Shown: positions 6,838 through 14,447, numbered from the stretch's first letter. The stretch is 21,636 nucleotides of DNA from Caldatribacterium sp964426875 (GCA_964426875.1 CAYRSB010000025.1:1-21636), one strand, 5' to 3'. Notes: generated by a model from the sequence alone, not told the origin. Made by a program: numbers and translations.

Positions 6838-8433
6838 ATGTACCGCCTTGCTCTTGTTCTGGCCATACTTGTGTACCTTTTGATCACCGGATACTTGGGC
6901 TACATGGGCTATCGGAGGACCAAAACCACCACAGACTACCTCCTCGCCGGACGAGTAATCCACCCCTATATCATGGCCATGTCCTATGGGGCAACGTTCA
7001 TCAGCACTTCGGCTATCGTAGGCTTTGGAGGAACAGCAGCTCTTTTTGGGCTGAGCCTCCTCTGGCTCACCTTCCTCAACATCTTCGTGGGGATATTCAT
7101 CGCCTTTGTTTTCTTCGGACACCGTACCCGGGCCATGGGTTACAACCTCGACGCCCATACCTTCCCCGAACTCTTGGGAAAACGCTTCCAGTCCCGGTTC
7201 ATCCAGGTTTTCAGCGGCATTCTCATCTTCCTCTTCATGCCTATCTACATCTCTGCCGTTCTCATAGGAGCAGCGCAGTTCCTCGTCGTCAACCTCAAGG
7301 TAGATTACGAAGTGGGGCTCCTTCTCTTCTCCGCCATTGTGGCTCTCTACGTCGTCATGGGCGGGCTCAAGGGTGTCATGTATGCCGATGCCTTTCAGGG
7401 AACAGTGATGCTTGCGGGGATGCTCTCACTCCTCTTCTTCACCTACTATCGCTTGGGTGGTATCACCCCAGCTCACGAAGCCCTCACCCAACTCGCCCCT
7501 AAGGCCATGGAAATATTTGGAGCAACGGGGCATCGGGGGTTCACGAGCATGCCTTTAGCCTTCTCTCCCCTCTGGTGGAATGTGGTGTCCACCATCGTCA
7601 TGGGGGTGGGGATTGGGGTCTTAGCGCAGCCCCAGCTTGTGGTGCGTTTCATGACGGTGAAAAGCAGTAGAGAGCTCAACCGTGCCACCGCCATCGGTGG
7701 AATCTTCATCCTGGCCATGACTGGAGTGGCCTTTATCGTTGGAGCTCTCACCAACGTCTACTTCTATAACACCACCGGGCAGATATCCTTTTTGGCTGCC
7801 AACAAAAGTGTTGATTCCATCATTCCCCTCTTCATCGAGAAAACCATGCCCCAGTGGTTCAGCGTCCTCTTCCTCATAACGCTCTTTGCCGCCGCCATGT
7901 CCACCATGAGCAGCCAGTACCACACCGTGGGAACCGCCTTAAGCCGTGATATCTTTGAAACCCTGTCTGGGAGAAAAGGAACAATCGGTCTCAACCGGGT
8001 GGGCACATCCATAGCCATCATCCTCAGCACGATTTTGGGATGGGGCCTGCCACGTTTCTACGGGACGGGCTCCGAAATCATCGCCCGGGGGACTTCGCTC
8101 TTTTTCGGGCTCTGCGCCTCCACCCTTCTTCCCATGTACATTGGGACTTTGTACTCCCGACGTATCACCAAAGCCGGAGCCATCGCCGGAATGATGGCAG
8201 GCTTTGCCAGTAGCATGTTCTGGTTCCTCTTCGTTCACGAGAAGGAATCGCAGGTTCTGGGCCTATGCCAGGCCATCTTCGGACGGGGAGCCCTGTGGGG
8301 TTTGCCCTGGAAGGTGGTAGACCCCATCTTCATTGCCCTGCCCATTGCCGCAGTGGTGACGATCATAGTAAGCCTTGCTACCAAGCCACCTGAAGCCTCG
8401 CACCTTTCCACCTGTTTTAACGGCCTTTCCTGA
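6838..8433 (+). CDS. Sodium:solute symporter (SSS family)
   Basis: A 531-residue membrane transporter with about 13 hydrophobic helices, the usual SSS (LeuT-fold) count. Family features are the opening helix followed by TTTDYLLAGR, then MAMSYGATFISTSAIVGFGG, a central VMGGLKGVMYADAFQG and the Na+-site region LFAAAMSTMSSQYHTVGTALSRD. It imports a solute driven by sodium. The substrate could be a carboxylate, amino acid, sugar or vitamin and cannot be told from sequence. AAGGAGG sits 7 bases before the ATG. It is co-transcribed with the 55-residue accessory gene, and the convergent two-component system may sense a related nutrient. Confidence 0.93.
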   Translation: MYRLALVLAILVYLLITGYLGYMGYRRTKTTTDYLLAGRVIHPYIMAMSYGATFISTSAIVGFGGTAALFGLSLLWLTFLNIFVGIFIAFVFFGHRTRAMGYNLDAHTFPELLGKRFQSRFIQVFSGILIFLFMPIYISAVLIGAAQFLVVNLKVDYEVGLLLFSAIVALYVVMGGLKGVMYADAFQGTVMLAGMLSLLFFTYYRLGGITPAHEALTQLAPKAMEIFGATGHRGFTSMPLAFSPLWWNVVSTIVMGVGIGVLAQPQLVVRFMTVKSSRELNRATAIGGIFILAMTGVAFIVGALTNVYFYNTTGQISFLAANKSVDSIIPLFIEKTMPQWFSVLFLITLFAAAMSTMSSQYHTVGTALSRDIFETLSGRKGTIGLNRVGTSIAIILSTILGWGLPRFYGTGSEIIARGTSLFFGLCASTLLPMYIGTLYSRRITKAGAIAGMMAGFASSMFWFLFVHEKESQVLGLCQAIFGRGALWGLPWKVVDPIFIALPIAAVVTIIVSLATKPPEASHLSTCFNGLS

Positions 8434-8435
8434 AA

Positions 8436-8471
8436 GAAACTGCTGAGGAGAACACTCTCCTCAGCGGTTTC
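8436..8471. terminator. Hairpin between convergent symporter and response regulator
   Basis: A 15-bp stem (8436-8450 with 8457-8471, one G-T wobble) with a 6-base loop covers the gap and the last codons of the response regulator. U-tails are weak on both sides, so it may be a termination or transcript-protecting hairpin shared by both genes. Confidence 0.6.
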
Positions 8472-9111
8472 TCCGGCGAGCAGCAAGAAGAAAGAGTTCC
8501 ATCCGGTCCTGTAAATTGAGCTTGCGCAGGATCTTTGTTATGTGATTCTTGACAGTGTGGTCGCTTATTTTGAGGATGCGGGCAATTTCCTTGTTGCCTT
8601 TCCCAGCAAGGATGAGTTCCACGATTTCCCGTTCCCGGTTGGTCAAAGGAGTGTGTTGAAGAAAATCCGCGGGGAGCACTTCTTCTTTCCGCAGGCGGTT
8701 AAAGACCTTGGCATACACTTCTGCTCCCAGAAGGAATTCACCCCGGGCACAGGTTTCAATGCTCTCAAGAAGTTGCTCTGGAGGACTATGCTTTAAGACA
8801 TACCCCAGGGCTCCTTCCCGGAGTGCCCGAAAGATAATCTCTTCATCCTCCTCCACCGTGAGCATGAGGAACATGGTTTTGGGCATTTTTGCTCTGAGTT
8901 CCCTCAAGAGCAAAATGCCATCACCCCCGGGGATGTGGAAATCCAAAAGGACAACCCGGGCTCCCGAAAGAGGGATTTTTTCCAGGGCTTCCTTGAAATT
9001 CTTCGCCGTGGCCGCCACCACATACCCTTCCCCTTCCACCAGCCTCACAAGCCCGGCAAGGACAAGCTCATGGTCTTCAACAATCGCTACTTTGGTCCGT
9101 TCCACCGTCAC
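8461..9111 (-). CDS. LuxR/NarL-family response regulator
   Basis: A 216-residue DNA-binding response regulator. The receiver domain (about 7-122) has the acidic pair Glu12/Asp13, phospho-acceptor Asp57 (VVLLDFHIPGGDG), switch Thr85 and Lys107 (YVLKHSP). A GerE-type helix-turn-helix covers about 153-216 (LTNREREIVELILAGKGNKEIA...SDHTVKNHI). It starts with GTG 9111, whose GTGA overlaps the kinase stop, so kinase and regulator are translationally coupled. It probably activates transcription of a nearby transporter; the symporter it converges on and the ABC operon are candidates, which is inference. Confidence 0.95.
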   Translation of the reverse strand: MTVERTKVAIVEDHELVLAGLVRLVEGEGYVVAATAKNFKEALEKIPLSGARVVLLDFHIPGGDGILLLRELRAKMPKTMFLMLTVEEDEEIIFRALREGALGYVLKHSPPEQLLESIETCARGEFLLGAEVYAKVFNRLRKEEVLPADFLQHTPLTNREREIVELILAGKGNKEIARILKISDHTVKNHITKILRKLNLQDRMELFLLAARRRNR

Positions 9112-10598
9112 ACCTCGTACAGGGGAATTTTGATCCTGATTTCCGTGCCCTGAAGGGGCGAGGAGACGATTTGTGCCTTGCCTCCCAGAAGCCGCACCCG
9201 CTCCCTAAGATTGGTAAGACCAAAATGGCTCAAATCGTCACGCACACCGAACTCGTCCTTCTGAAAACCCACACCGTCGTCCTTCACCCGGCAAAAAAGG
9301 GAGTCGTTCTTCTCCCGGATTTCCACCCACACATTTTGGGCCTGAGCATGCTTCTGGATGTTGGAGAGTGCCTCCTGGAGAATGAAGAAGAGACCCTGAA
9401 AGAGGCGGAGAGGCAAGAAAGGCGAAGATATCGCAAGATCGAGATGGAGCGAAAAACTTCCCTCGGCAAAAACTCTGGTCATCTCTTCAATCCTGCGCAG
9501 AGATTCCTCCCGGGATATCGGTTTTCCCCGGAGCTCAGAGAGAATGGAGCGGGATTCCTCAATACCCAGGCGGACGAGGGAACGGAGCTTCTCGTAGACC
9601 TCTGAGGAGGCCAGGTCTTTTTCCTCCTGCAGGAAATGGAGGTAGAACTGTATGGAGGTGAGAATCTGGGCAAGGCCGTCATGGAGCTCCCGAGCTATAC
9701 GGTTACGCTCCCTTTCCCGAACGAGCTTCTCGTTCTTCCGAAAGAGGACAAGATGCTCAAGGTGCATCTCCCCAAGGCGGAAGATTATGGAGAGCACCAG
9801 ACCATCAAGGGGATCAAGGTACTCCCCAAAGAGGCTCACAAAGACAAAGTTGCTCCTATTGACGGAGAGGGAAAAGGGTACAACAAGCAAAAAGTTCCCA
9901 TCCCCCCGAGGAAGGATGTTCGGCATGTCCTTATTTGAGAGAACGTCCTCAGGAATGTGGAGGGCCTTGAAACTCAAGTTTCTGGGAAAGTCGTGAGAGA
10001 ACACCCGGTAGGGTCTTTTGGCAGAAACCTTAAAAAAAGCCCCTTGTTGGACCCGGAGGAGAAGACGTACCGCCTGGAACACCCGCTCAAAAATGGCTTT
10101 TTCCCCCCGGAGACCCACCGTACTCCCAAAGAAGTTGATGATCTCCGAGAGCACGATGACGAGCTTTTCCCGGTGTCGGCGGAGAGTATTTTCTTCTAAG
10201 AGAAGGGCAATGTTTGCCACCACCGAGCTCAAATTCTCGTATTCCCCCTCGGTGAAGGGCTGTGTCGCCCGGTTGAGACTCAGAACTCCGATGGTTCTGC
10301 CCTCGTTGTCCCGGATGGGCAGAAGAAGAGAGTACTTCCTCTCCGGTCGGGTGTTCCGAGTATCCTCAACAAAGAGTGGACGACCGGTCTCGAAAACATG
10401 GGTAGAAAAGGAAGCCTTTTTCTCCTCCCCCAGGTGGCGGGCATACACCCCCTTTCCAGCCATCAGGACCAGCGCATCTCCTTCCTTGAGAAAAAGGGAA
10501 CCACCCAGGGCGGAAGCGGAAGAGAGAGCAAGATCCAGGATGGCGTTCAGGGTTTTCTTCTCCCTCTCGGAGAAAAAGACAAAAACTATCGGTTGCAC
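9108..10598 (-). CDS. Cytosolic sensor histidine kinase with GAF domains (NarX/DegS type)
   Basis: A 496-residue kinase. A GAF domain covers about residues 10-135 (SLFLKEGDALVLMAGKG...LLLPIRDNEGRTIGVLSLNR), followed by a second, weaker GAF-like segment at about 150-285. The HisKA_3 dimerisation domain has phospho-acceptor His306 in RIARELHDGLAQ. The HATPase domain has N-box Asn413 (QEALSNIQKHA), DDGVGF (440-445) and FGLTNLRERV. There is no transmembrane helix, so the signal is intracellular. The start is uncertain: GTG 10598 directly abuts a G-run and lies only about 6 bases after the expected transcription start, suggesting a very short leader. It pairs with the downstream regulator. Confidence 0.93.
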   Translation of the reverse strand: MQPIVFVFFSEREKKTLNAILDLALSSASALGGSLFLKEGDALVLMAGKGVYARHLGEEKKASFSTHVFETGRPLFVEDTRNTRPERKYSLLLPIRDNEGRTIGVLSLNRATQPFTEGEYENLSSVVANIALLLEENTLRRHREKLVIVLSEIINFFGSTVGLRGEKAIFERVFQAVRLLLRVQQGAFFKVSAKRPYRVFSHDFPRNLSFKALHIPEDVLSNKDMPNILPRGDGNFLLVVPFSLSVNRSNFVFVSLFGEYLDPLDGLVLSIIFRLGEMHLEHLVLFRKNEKLVRERERNRIARELHDGLAQILTSIQFYLHFLQEEKDLASSEVYEKLRSLVRLGIEESRSILSELRGKPISREESLRRIEEMTRVFAEGSFSLHLDLAISSPFLPLRLFQGLFFILQEALSNIQKHAQAQNVWVEIREKNDSLFCRVKDDGVGFQKDEFGVRDDLSHFGLTNLRERVRLLGGKAQIVSSPLQGTEIRIKIPLYEV

Positions 10599-10610
10599 CC
10601 CCCTTTTTTC

Positions 10611-10619
10611 ATTATATCA
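10611..10619 (-). promoter_or_regulatory. Extended -10 promoter for the histidine kinase
   Basis: The minus strand reads TGA-TATAAT, a consensus extended -10. Transcription would begin around 10604, giving a leader of only a few bases before GTG 10598. No good -35 is seen. Confidence 0.55.
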
Positions 10620-10644
10620 CGGTTTTCTCTCCCCATGGAAAGCA

Positions 10645-10653
10645 TGGTATAAT
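10645..10653 (+). promoter_or_regulatory. Extended -10 promoter for the HydG-like gene
   Basis: TGG-TATAAT is a consensus extended -10, divergent from the kinase promoter about 30 bp away. Transcription from about 10660 gives a leader of roughly 113 bases containing the alternative structures described at 10672-10758. Confidence 0.6.
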
Positions 10654-10671
10654 AAAGGAAAAGGGAATCTT

Positions 10672-10743
10672 GCCTGCGGTGAGGAAGCGGAGAGCTTCTG
10701 AAACCAAGGGGTGGGAAGAACCTGGTCTTTTCCTCCCGCAGGC
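10672..10743 (+). promoter_or_regulatory. Putative structured leader RNA (antiterminator form)
   Basis: An 8-bp perfect long-range helix pairs GCCTGCGG (10672-10679) with CCGCAGGC (10736-10743). It encloses two hairpins: GAAGC/GCTTC (10684-10688 with 10694-10698, loop GGAGA) and ACCA(A)GG/CCTGGT (10703-10709 with 10721-10726). The result resembles a three-way junction. Its closing strand overlaps the 3' arm of the terminator-like hairpin at 10720-10748, so the two folds exclude each other. I do not recognise a known riboswitch class; the folding was judged by eye. Confidence 0.4.
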
Positions 10744-10758
10744 CAGGTCGTATTTTTT
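10720..10758 (+). terminator. Terminator-like hairpin in the HydG-like gene leader
   Basis: A 9-bp stem (10720-10728 with 10740-10748, one G-T wobble) is followed by CGTA and TTTTTT (10753-10758), immediately before the ribosome binding site AAGGGAGG. An intrinsic terminator placed just before a gene suggests transcription attenuation. Confidence 0.5.
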
Positions 10759-10773
10759 AAGGGAGGTGTTTTT

Positions 10774-12255
10774 GTGCTCACCAAAGAGAGTCGTCAAAGC
10801 GTTCGAGAATGGATGCAGAGCATCGTCAAGGAAGAGGAAATTAAACGGTACCTTACGGATGGCCAAGACTTCATCAACGACGAGGAAATCGAGGAACTCC
10901 TCCGCAAATGCCAAAACCCTGAACCCCAGAGAGTACGGGACATTTTGGCTAAATCTTTGTCCCTGGAGCGCCTTAAGCCCCAGGAGACAGCTACCCTCCT
11001 CAACGTGGAGGATGAAGAGCTCTGGGAAGAGATTTTCCAGGCTGCAGGGGAAGTAAAACGCCGGGTCTACGGCGATCGCATCGTCACCTTTGCCCCCCTC
11101 TACTGCAGCAACTTCTGCGTCAACAACTGTCTCTACTGCGGTTTTCGTCGGGAAAACCATCTGCAGAAGCGGAGACAACTCACCGTTGAGGAGGTACGGA
11201 GGGAAACCGAAGCTCTGGTTTCCCTGGGCCACAAACGCCTTATCATGGTCTATGGAGAGCACCCCCTCTCCGATGTGGACTACATCGCCAAAACCATCCA
11301 GACGGTGTACGAGACCAAGGCGGGGAATGGAGAAATCCGGCGGGTGAACGTCAATGCCGCCCCCATGGACATCGCCCGGCTTAAGGTCCTCAAAGAGGTG
11401 GGCATCGGAACCTTCCAGGTTTTCCAAGAGACGTACCACCACGAGACATACAAAAAGGTACATCCCGAGGGCACCATCAAAGCCCATTACCGCTGGCGCC
11501 TTTATGCTCTACACCGGGCCCAGGAAGCAGGGATCGACGACGTGGCCATCGGAGCCCTCTTTGGACTCTACGACTGGAAATTCGAAGTCATGGGACTTCT
11601 CTACCACACCATAGACCTCGAACGTCACTTTGGTGGAGTAGGACCGCACACCATCTCTTTCCCCCGCCTTGAGCCGGCCATCAACACTCCTTTTGTACAG
11701 GAAACCCGCTACAAGGTATCCGACCGGGACTTCAAGAGGCTGGTGGCCGTAATCCGCCTTTCTGTCCCCTACACCGGAATGATCATCACCGCCCGGGAAC
11801 CGGCCCCCGTTCGCCGAGAGGTTATCCCCGTGGGCTGCACCCAGACCGATGCCTCAACCCGCATCGGTATTGGGGCCTACAGTGAGAGATACACAAAGCA
11901 GGAACTCGAACGCCAGCAGTTTGCCATCGGCGATCCCCGTTCTTTAGACGAAGTGGTACGGGAGTTGGCCGAGATGGGCTACATTACCTCTTTCTGTACC
12001 GCGGACTACCGCTGTGGGAGAACCGGGAAGTACTTTATGGCCATCGCCAAGAAGGGCAAAATCCATCACTTCTGCATGCCCAACGCCATCCTTACCTTCT
12101 GGGAGTACCTTTTAGACTATGCCTCTCCCAAGACCCGAAAGATTGGTGAGGAGCTCATCAGAAAGAAATTCGAAGAGCTGGACGAGAGTCTAAAACCTGT
12201 GGTGAAGGAATACCTCACCCGGATTGAGCATGGAGAGAGAGACCTCCGCATTTGA
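10774..12255 (+). CDS. hydG: HydG-like radical-SAM protein (FeFe-hydrogenase maturase family)
   Basis: A 493-residue protein resembling HydG, the tyrosine lyase that makes the CO and cyanide ligands of the [FeFe]-hydrogenase H-cluster. The radical-SAM motif is C115-x3-C119-x2-C122 (with extra C111). GVGPHTISFPRLEPA keeps His292, which matches the dangler-iron histidine of HydG. The C-terminal domain reads SFCTADYRCGRTG...HHFCMPNAILTF. HydG normally has CxxC-x22-C here for the auxiliary cluster; this protein has C408-x2-D411-x22-C434, with a new cysteine at 414. GTG 10774 is chosen because GGGAGG lies 7 bases upstream; the longer ORF from 10711 would lie inside the leader. No hydE, hydF or hydrogenase gene is in the window. 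It may be a true HydG with altered cluster ligation or a paralogue with another product. Confidence 0.85.
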   Translation: MLTKESRQSVREWMQSIVKEEEIKRYLTDGQDFINDEEIEELLRKCQNPEPQRVRDILAKSLSLERLKPQETATLLNVEDEELWEEIFQAAGEVKRRVYGDRIVTFAPLYCSNFCVNNCLYCGFRRENHLQKRRQLTVEEVRRETEALVSLGHKRLIMVYGEHPLSDVDYIAKTIQTVYETKAGNGEIRRVNVNAAPMDIARLKVLKEVGIGTFQVFQETYHHETYKKVHPEGTIKAHYRWRLYALHRAQEAGIDDVAIGALFGLYDWKFEVMGLLYHTIDLERHFGGVGPHTISFPRLEPAINTPFVQETRYKVSDRDFKRLVAVIRLSVPYTGMIITAREPAPVRREVIPVGCTQTDASTRIGIGAYSERYTKQELERQQFAIGDPRSLDEVVRELAEMGYITSFCTADYRCGRTGKYFMAIAKKGKIHHFCMPNAILTFWEYLLDYASPKTRKIGEELIRKKFEELDESLKPVVKEYLTRIEHGERDLRI

Positions 12256-12571
12256 AGAGTGGCTTTCGACTCTGCAGAAGGACATTGAGAAAGAAGACCT
12301 CATCCCAGCACTTTCGCGGATGGCTTCAGCGATCTTTGAGCGCTACAGGGTGCGGGTGTGGTTTGCCGAGATTCTGGGTAAACGCTGGTCGTACATCGCC
12401 GGGGAGGGGGGAGACACGCCCCTCCCCCTCTTTCAGGTGGTCCTCTCTCCCCGCTTCGGTTTCGCCGCCGAAAGGTGGTCGGACATTCCCTCCCCGGAGA
12501 GGGAGATACTCCTTGTCTTCTTACAAGAATTTGTTCACACGAGGACTGCTTCCTCAAAGAAAGAGAGCTGA
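12230..12571 (+). CDS. Unknown 113-residue protein coupled to the HydG-like gene
   Basis: I do not recognise a family. The protein is soluble and mixed alpha/beta-like: MERETSAFEEWLSTLQKD, then a segment RVRVWFAEILGKRWSYIAGEGG, then FQVVLSPRFGFAAERW. The central part is faintly GAF/roadblock-like, but that is a guess. The ATG lies inside the end of the HydG-like gene (26-base overlap), implying translational coupling and a related role. Its last 37 bases overlap antisense with the end of the convergent radical-SAM gene at 12535. A TTG two codons upstream (12224) is an alternative start. Confidence 0.65.
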   Translation: MERETSAFEEWLSTLQKDIEKEDLIPALSRMASAIFERYRVRVWFAEILGKRWSYIAGEGGDTPLPLFQVVLSPRFGFAAERWSDIPSPEREILLVFLQEFVHTRTASSKKES

Positions 12572-13725
12572 GAAACTGCCCTTGCCCTCTTCCCTTCAAA
12601 GAGGAGAAAAGGCAGAGCCCTCCGGGCAGAAGTTCCCAAGCGCACCAAAACCTCGGGGGTAATCTTTGTCCCCTCCCCCCGAAGCTCAAGAATTTTCTTT
12701 GCCGTCAGAGGACCGATGCCGGGGACCCGGACGAGGATTTCATAGGATGCCCGCCCCACTTCCACCGGAAAATACTCTGGATGCTGCAGAGCCCAGAGGG
12801 TTTTGGGGTCCCGTGCCAGTTCAAGGTTACCGTCATCGGCAAAGGGTAGCTCTTCGTAAGAGAAGCCATATCTCCTGAGGAGGAAGTCCGCCTGGTACAG
12901 ACGGTGCTCTCGCCAGGTGGAGGCAGAGGGAAACTCCTCAAGAGGGGTTCCCACCACAGGCTGGAAGGCACTGTAGTACACCCGGGAAGCTCCAAATTCC
13001 CGGTAGAGGGCAGCCGTCATTTTGAGAATGTCCCGGTCCTTTTCCCTGGCCGCTCCCACCACAAACTGGGTGGTGAATCCTGCCGGCATGCCCCCACCCT
13101 TTTCTCTGAGCCTTCGAAACCAGAGGAACTTCTCAAAAATCTTCCCGAAATCCTTCTCCGGAGCGATGCGGGCCAAGTACTCAGGAGAAGGGGCCTCAAG
13201 GTTTACTGAAATCCGGGTGGCCAGTTTTGCCGCTTCCTCCACAAAGTCGAAACCCACTTCTGGGAGAATTTTGAGATGAATGTAACCCCTAAATCGGTAG
13301 TGGTAGCGAAGGATCTCCGCCACCTTGATCATCTCTCCCATAGCATGAGGAGCTTCCCGGAAAACGGCCGAACTCAAGAAGAGTCCCTGCACCAAACCCT
13401 TTCTATAAAACTCCACAAAGAGGCGGGCAAGCTCAGAAGCGGTGAAGGAAGCCCGCTTTACCTTTCGTCCAATGCGATTGGCACAGTAGAGGCAGTTGTG
13501 AATGCACACATTGGAGAGGAGGATTTTGAGCATCGGAACCCTTCGGCCATCCGGTAGGGCCACCGGGTAAATCCACCCTCCCCGAGGATTCCGTATCCTC
13601 GATTCCCCTCCAAAGCACGACCCGCAGAGATCAAAGCGCGCTTCACTCCCCAAGAGGATAAGTTTTTCTTCCGGATCCCGAACCATACTCTTTCCCCCCA
13701 GATATTGTACTCCTTTTTTGGCCAT
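12535..13725 (-). CDS. Putative DNA modification/repair radical-SAM protein
   Basis: A 396-residue radical-SAM enzyme resembling the TIGR03916-type 'putative DNA modification/repair radical SAM protein'. Seen are an N-terminal segment EEKLILLGSEARFDLCGSC (cysteines 34 and 37), the SAM cluster motif C74-x3-C78-x2-C81 (NVCIHNCLYC), VNLEAPSPEYLARIAPEKD, and a C-terminal helix-hairpin-helix LVRVPGIGPLTAKKIL of the kind that binds DNA. The family often lies beside a uracil-DNA-glycosylase-like gene; none is in this window. ATG 13725 has AAGGAGG 6 bases upstream. The reaction is not established for the family. Confidence 0.88.
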   Translation of the reverse strand: MAKKGVQYLGGKSMVRDPEEKLILLGSEARFDLCGSCFGGESRIRNPRGGWIYPVALPDGRRVPMLKILLSNVCIHNCLYCANRIGRKVKRASFTASELARLFVEFYRKGLVQGLFLSSAVFREAPHAMGEMIKVAEILRYHYRFRGYIHLKILPEVGFDFVEEAAKLATRISVNLEAPSPEYLARIAPEKDFGKIFEKFLWFRRLREKGGGMPAGFTTQFVVGAAREKDRDILKMTAALYREFGASRVYYSAFQPVVGTPLEEFPSASTWREHRLYQADFLLRRYGFSYEELPFADDGNLELARDPKTLWALQHPEYFPVEVGRASYEILVRVPGIGPLTAKKILELRGEGTKITPEVLVRLGTSARRALPFLLFEGKRARAVSQLSFFEEAVLV

Positions 13726-13754
13726 CCGTAACCTCCTTTTTCCCGATTGCTCCC

Positions 13755-13784
13755 TTTACGAAGCCCTGCTTTTCCTGGTATGCT
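13755..13784 (+). promoter_or_regulatory. Promoter for the esterase-thioesterase pair
   Basis: TTTACG (13755-13760), an 18-bp spacer and TATGCT (13779-13784), preceded by TGG as an extended -10. Transcription would start about 15 bases before ATG 13806, right before AAAGGAG. Confidence 0.45.
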
Positions 13785-13805
13785 CAGAAAAAAGGAGTGC
13801 CTCCG

Positions 13806-14447
13806 ATGTCCAGAAAACGCATTCTCTGCTTTGGTGATTCCCTCACCTGGGGATGGAATCCGGAAAACGGGGAACGCTTCCTGCCAGAGGAGCGCTGGAC
13901 GGGAATTCTTAAAGAGCTCTTAGGTGAGGGGTACGAAGTCATTGAGGAAGGGTTAAACGGAAGAACCACAGGGTTTGACGACCCCATCGAGGGGGACAAA
14001 AACGGAAGACGTCATCTCCCCATGCTCCTTGAGTCCCATCACCCCCTGGACTGTGTCGTGGTGATGCTCGGGACAAACGACCTCAAGGACCGCTTTCACC
14101 TCTCCCCAGCCGACATTGCTCAAAGCGCCGGGGAGCTGGTGAAGATTATAAGAAGAAGCGATGCCGGGAAGGAGGGTAAGGCTCCGCTTGTTCTTCTTAT
14201 CGCTCCACCCCCCATAGGTCCCCTGTCGGAAGAGATGGGAATTTTTGCCGGGGGAGAAGAGAAATCAAAAAGACTCGGCTTTCTCTACCGTCTGCAGGCA
14301 GAATGCCTGGGGTGCCACTTCTTCGATGCCCAGGAAGTGGTCCGAACAAGCGAAAAGGACGGTATCCACTGGGACCGGGAGGGCAATAGAGCCTTTGCTG
14401 AAGCCCTCTCAAGAATCATCCCCAGGCTTTTTGAGGAGTGCCGGTGA
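13806..14447 (+). CDS. SGNH/GDSL hydrolase (esterase/lipase-like)
   Basis: A 213-residue hydrolase of the SGNH family with no signal peptide, so cytosolic. All four blocks are visible: nucleophile Ser12 in CFGDSLTWG, Asn51-Gly52 in GLNGRTTG, GTND (89-92) with the oxyanion Asn, and Asp185/His188 in DGIHWD. It resembles the arylesterase/acyl-CoA thioesterase-like subgroup; the substrate is probably an acyl or acetyl ester. ATG 13806 has AAAGGAG (13791-13797) about 8 bases upstream; GTG 13797 would overlap that site. The stop overlaps the next ATG by one base (TGATG), coupling it to the thioesterase. Confidence 0.9.
   Translation: MSRKRILCFGDSLTWGWNPENGERFLPEERWTGILKELLGEGYEVIEEGLNGRTTGFDDPIEGDKNGRRHLPMLLESHHPLDCVVVMLGTNDLKDRFHLSPADIAQSAGELVKIIRRSDAGKEGKAPLVLLIAPPPIGPLSEEMGIFAGGEEKSKRLGFLYRLQAECLGCHFFDAQEVVRTSEKDGIHWDREGNRAFAEALSRIIPRLFEECR

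Noticed and set aside
10720..10760. T-box or known riboswitch in the HydG-like leader
   Set aside because: The T-box GGTGG core and the conserved cores of SAM, TPP, cobalamin, glycine and preQ1 classes were not found by eye, so no known class is assigned.
10711..10773. Upstream extension of the HydG-like ORF
   Set aside because: These codons lie in the terminator-like hairpin; GTG 10774 has a well-spaced ribosome binding site and begins the conserved protein.
10612..11487. A 291-residue open frame on the minus strand opposite the HydG-like gene
   Set aside because: It crosses both promoters and the leader and is antisense to conserved radical-SAM motifs.
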